Positions 6,128 through 7,500 of a stretch of 7,500 nucleotides of DNA are shown one piece after another. Location: NCBI GenBank assembly GCA_023416875.1, contig JAEZGT010000259.1:1-7500 (forward strand), read 5' to 3'. The position numbers and the translations under genes were made by a program. Below the pieces are notes generated by a model. It saw nothing but the letters and a program-made list of their open reading frames with translations, was not told where the DNA came from and did no database searches. Position 1 is the first letter of the stretch. Each line of letters begins with the position of its first letter. The DNA comes from Pseudomonadota bacterium. Lineage in GTDB: Bacteria > Pseudomonadota > Gammaproteobacteria > Pseudomonadales > Cellvibrionaceae.

Positions 6128-7386
6128 CCCGGCAAATACGGTCGAACAATCTCCATCAAGCGTTCCACCGCGCCGCGATTCTGCTCGGCGAATTGCTGCG
6201 CCTTCAGACCGACTAGCCGGCGCTCCGGCGGATTTTGCAGCCAGCCTAGGATTTGCGCGGCAAGACTTCCGGCATCCGTTACGGTCACCATGCCGCCCAC
6301 CAATGTCAGGCGCTTGCTGATATCCGCAAAGTTGAAGGTATGTGGTCCGCAGATGATGGGCAGGCCCCAGCAGGCGGGTTCGATCATATTGTGGCCGCCG
6401 CGCTCGATCAGGCTACCCCCGACAAAGGCGATATCCGCGCAGCCATAGAGCAGCATCATCTCCCCCATGGTGTCCCCGACAATCACCTGCGTGCCTGCTG
6501 GGCACTCGTTGCCGCTGCGGCGGCAGGTGTTGAAACGCGCGCTGCTCAACTCGTACACCTCATCGAAGCGCTCAGGGTGGCGCGGTACGAGGATAAGCAG
6601 GGCGGTCGGTTCCACCGTGAGGACCCGGGCAAAAGCATCTAAGAGTATGGCGTCTTCGCCGTCGTGGGTGCTGGCGGCGATAAAGATCGGCCGCGTTGCG
6701 CCATAGCTCGCGCGAAGCTCGGCAGCGGAGTCGCGCAAGGCCGGGGAAATGGTGATATCAAATTTCACGCTGCCGGTGACCGTCAGCTTGTGTGGTGACA
6801 GGCCGAGATCGAGAAAGCGGCGACCGTCCTCGTCGTTTTGTACAGCTACATGGCTCAGGCAATCCAGTAACTGCCGCGTCGCCTTGGCAAAACGCGCATA
6901 GCGCCGGGCGGAGCGCGCCGACATACGCGCATTGGCCAATACCGCCGGCAGTTTTTGACGGGCACACTCGTGCAGCATGTTCGGCCAGAGTTCGGTTTCC
7001 ATGATGATGGCGAGCACCGGGCGGGTGCGGCGCAGGAATGCGGCAACCGTCCAAGGCAGATCGTAAGGCGCGTAGACATGCAGTACCTGCCTGCCGAAGG
7101 TTTCGGCCACGCGGGTGGAACCGGTCGGGGTCATGGTGGTGACCATCACCGCCACCTCGCCGCTCTCTAATAATCGGCGGATTACCGGTGTCGCCGCGAC
7201 CACCTCGCCCACGGACACCGCGTGCACCCAGACCACGGGTCGCGTCTCAGCCGGCGCTGGGTAGATGCCGAAGCGCTCGGGCCAGCGGATGCGGTAGCCC
7301 GGCACTTTTTTGTCCTTGATCCAGAGGCGATAGAACACCACTGGCAGAGCGATGATAAAAACCAGTGTGTAAAAAAAACGCAGCAT
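6124..7386 (-). CDS. waaA: 3-deoxy-D-manno-octulosonic acid (Kdo) transferase
   Basis: WaaA (KdtA) transfers Kdo from CMP-Kdo to lipid IVA at the cytoplasmic face of the inner membrane, starting the LPS core. The 420-residue product is close to E. coli WaaA (425). A membrane anchor lies at about residues 1-20 (MLRFFYTLVFIIALPVVFY). The acceptor-side Rossmann domain contains WVHAVSVGEV (53-62), where E61 is the expected catalytic base, and METELWPN (129-136). The CMP-Kdo side carries GSVKFD (205-210), LVPRHPERF (266-274) and FVGGSLIERGGHNMIEPACW (321-340) with GPHTFNF just after. The ATG at 7386 sits nine bases after the msbA stop, with only a weak GCGGCGG ribosome site, which suggests cotranscription and possibly coupling. 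Whether it adds one or two Kdo residues cannot be read from sequence. All key motifs are intact. Confidence 0.96.
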   Translation of the reverse strand: MLRFFYTLVFIIALPVVFYRLWIKDKKVPGYRIRWPERFGIYPAPAETRPVVWVHAVSVGEVVAATPVIRRLLESGEVAVMVTTMTPTGSTRVAETFGRQVLHVYAPYDLPWTVAAFLRRTRPVLAIIMETELWPNMLHECARQKLPAVLANARMSARSARRYARFAKATRQLLDCLSHVAVQNDEDGRRFLDLGLSPHKLTVTGSVKFDITISPALRDSAAELRASYGATRPIFIAASTHDGEDAILLDAFARVLTVEPTALLILVPRHPERFDEVYELSSARFNTCRRSGNECPAGTQVIVGDTMGEMMLLYGCADIAFVGGSLIERGGHNMIEPACWGLPIICGPHTFNFADISKRLTLVGGMVTVTDAGSLAAQILGWLQNPPERRLVGLKAQQFAEQNRGAVERLMEIVRPYLPG

Positions 7387-7395
7387 AGCCGCCGC

Positions 7396-7500
7396 TCAGT
7401 CCGCTATTTCGCTGAACTGGGCCGCGTACAGGCTGGCGTAGTAGCCGTTGCGCTCCAGAAGTTCGGAGTGGCTGCCCACTTCGACAATGGTGCCTTGATC
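7396..7500 (-). CDS. msbA: C-terminal end of lipid A-core flippase MsbA (partial)
   Basis: Only the last 34 codons and the TGA stop (7398-7396) are in the window. They read DQGTIVEVGSHSELLERNGY followed by YASLYAAQF, the standard tail of an ABC exporter nucleotide-binding domain after the H-loop, and they closely resemble the MsbA C-terminus (VERGTH-like block, then YAxLHxxQF). MsbA flips lipid A-core across the inner membrane using ATP. The Walker motifs and TM domain lie outside the window, so another ABC exporter is not fully excluded. The placement nine bases upstream of waaA, another LPS gene, supports MsbA. Confidence 0.82.
   Translation of the reverse strand, partial: DQGTIVEVGSHSELLERNGYYASLYAAQFSEIAD

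Overview
This 7.5-kb window looks like ordinary chromosomal housekeeping DNA from a Gram-negative gammaproteobacterium. The supporting evidence is a lipid A/LPS export and Kdo-transfer gene pair, a type II secretion GspA/GspB pair, and the linked set nudE / yrfG-hslR-hslO known from enteric bacteria. Protein flavour and gene mix suggest a free-living marine or soil lineage such as the Cellvibrionales, but this is inference and no marker gene here settles the taxonomy. I found no RNA gene, insertion sequence, CRISPR array, prophage gene or other mobile element.

Layout. Positions 1-125 (minus) hold the N-terminus of an unidentified single-TM membrane protein that runs off the left edge. Next on the minus strand is a three-gene stress/housekeeping operon, read from right to left: yrfG (2316-1627, HAD-type GMP/IMP nucleotidase), hslR (1630-1211, Hsp15, overlapping yrfG by ATGA) and hslO (1162-281, redox chaperone Hsp33). 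It is followed by a terminator-like hairpin at 227-249. Facing away from yrfG, with only 27 bp between them, is nudE (2344-2904, plus), a Nudix hydrolase. A 235-bp AT-rich spacer with one marked palindrome leads to a small helical protein of unknown function (3140-3355, plus). A 196-bp spacer with a GC-rich hairpin then precedes gspA (3552-5195) and gspB (5240-6127). These encode the inner-membrane ATPase/peptidoglycan-binding complex that helps place the type II secretin in the outer membrane. gspB meets waaA (7386-6124, minus) tail to tail with overlapping stop codons. waaA (Kdo transferase) lies 9 bp downstream of the C-terminal end of msbA (7500-7396, minus), which runs off the right edge.

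How the genes fit together. The left block combines protein rescue (Hsp33, and Hsp15 for stalled 50S subunits) with nucleotide clean-up (YrfG, NudE). The right block serves the envelope: GspAB for secretin assembly, MsbA for flipping lipid A-core, and WaaA for adding Kdo to lipid IVA. No three-base gap longer than about 235 bp lacks a gene. I saw no convincing new multi-gene system. The points most worth a second look are the apparently cysteine-less C39-like domain in GspA, the unidentified 71-residue protein, and the palindromes at 3067-3091 and 3482-3509.
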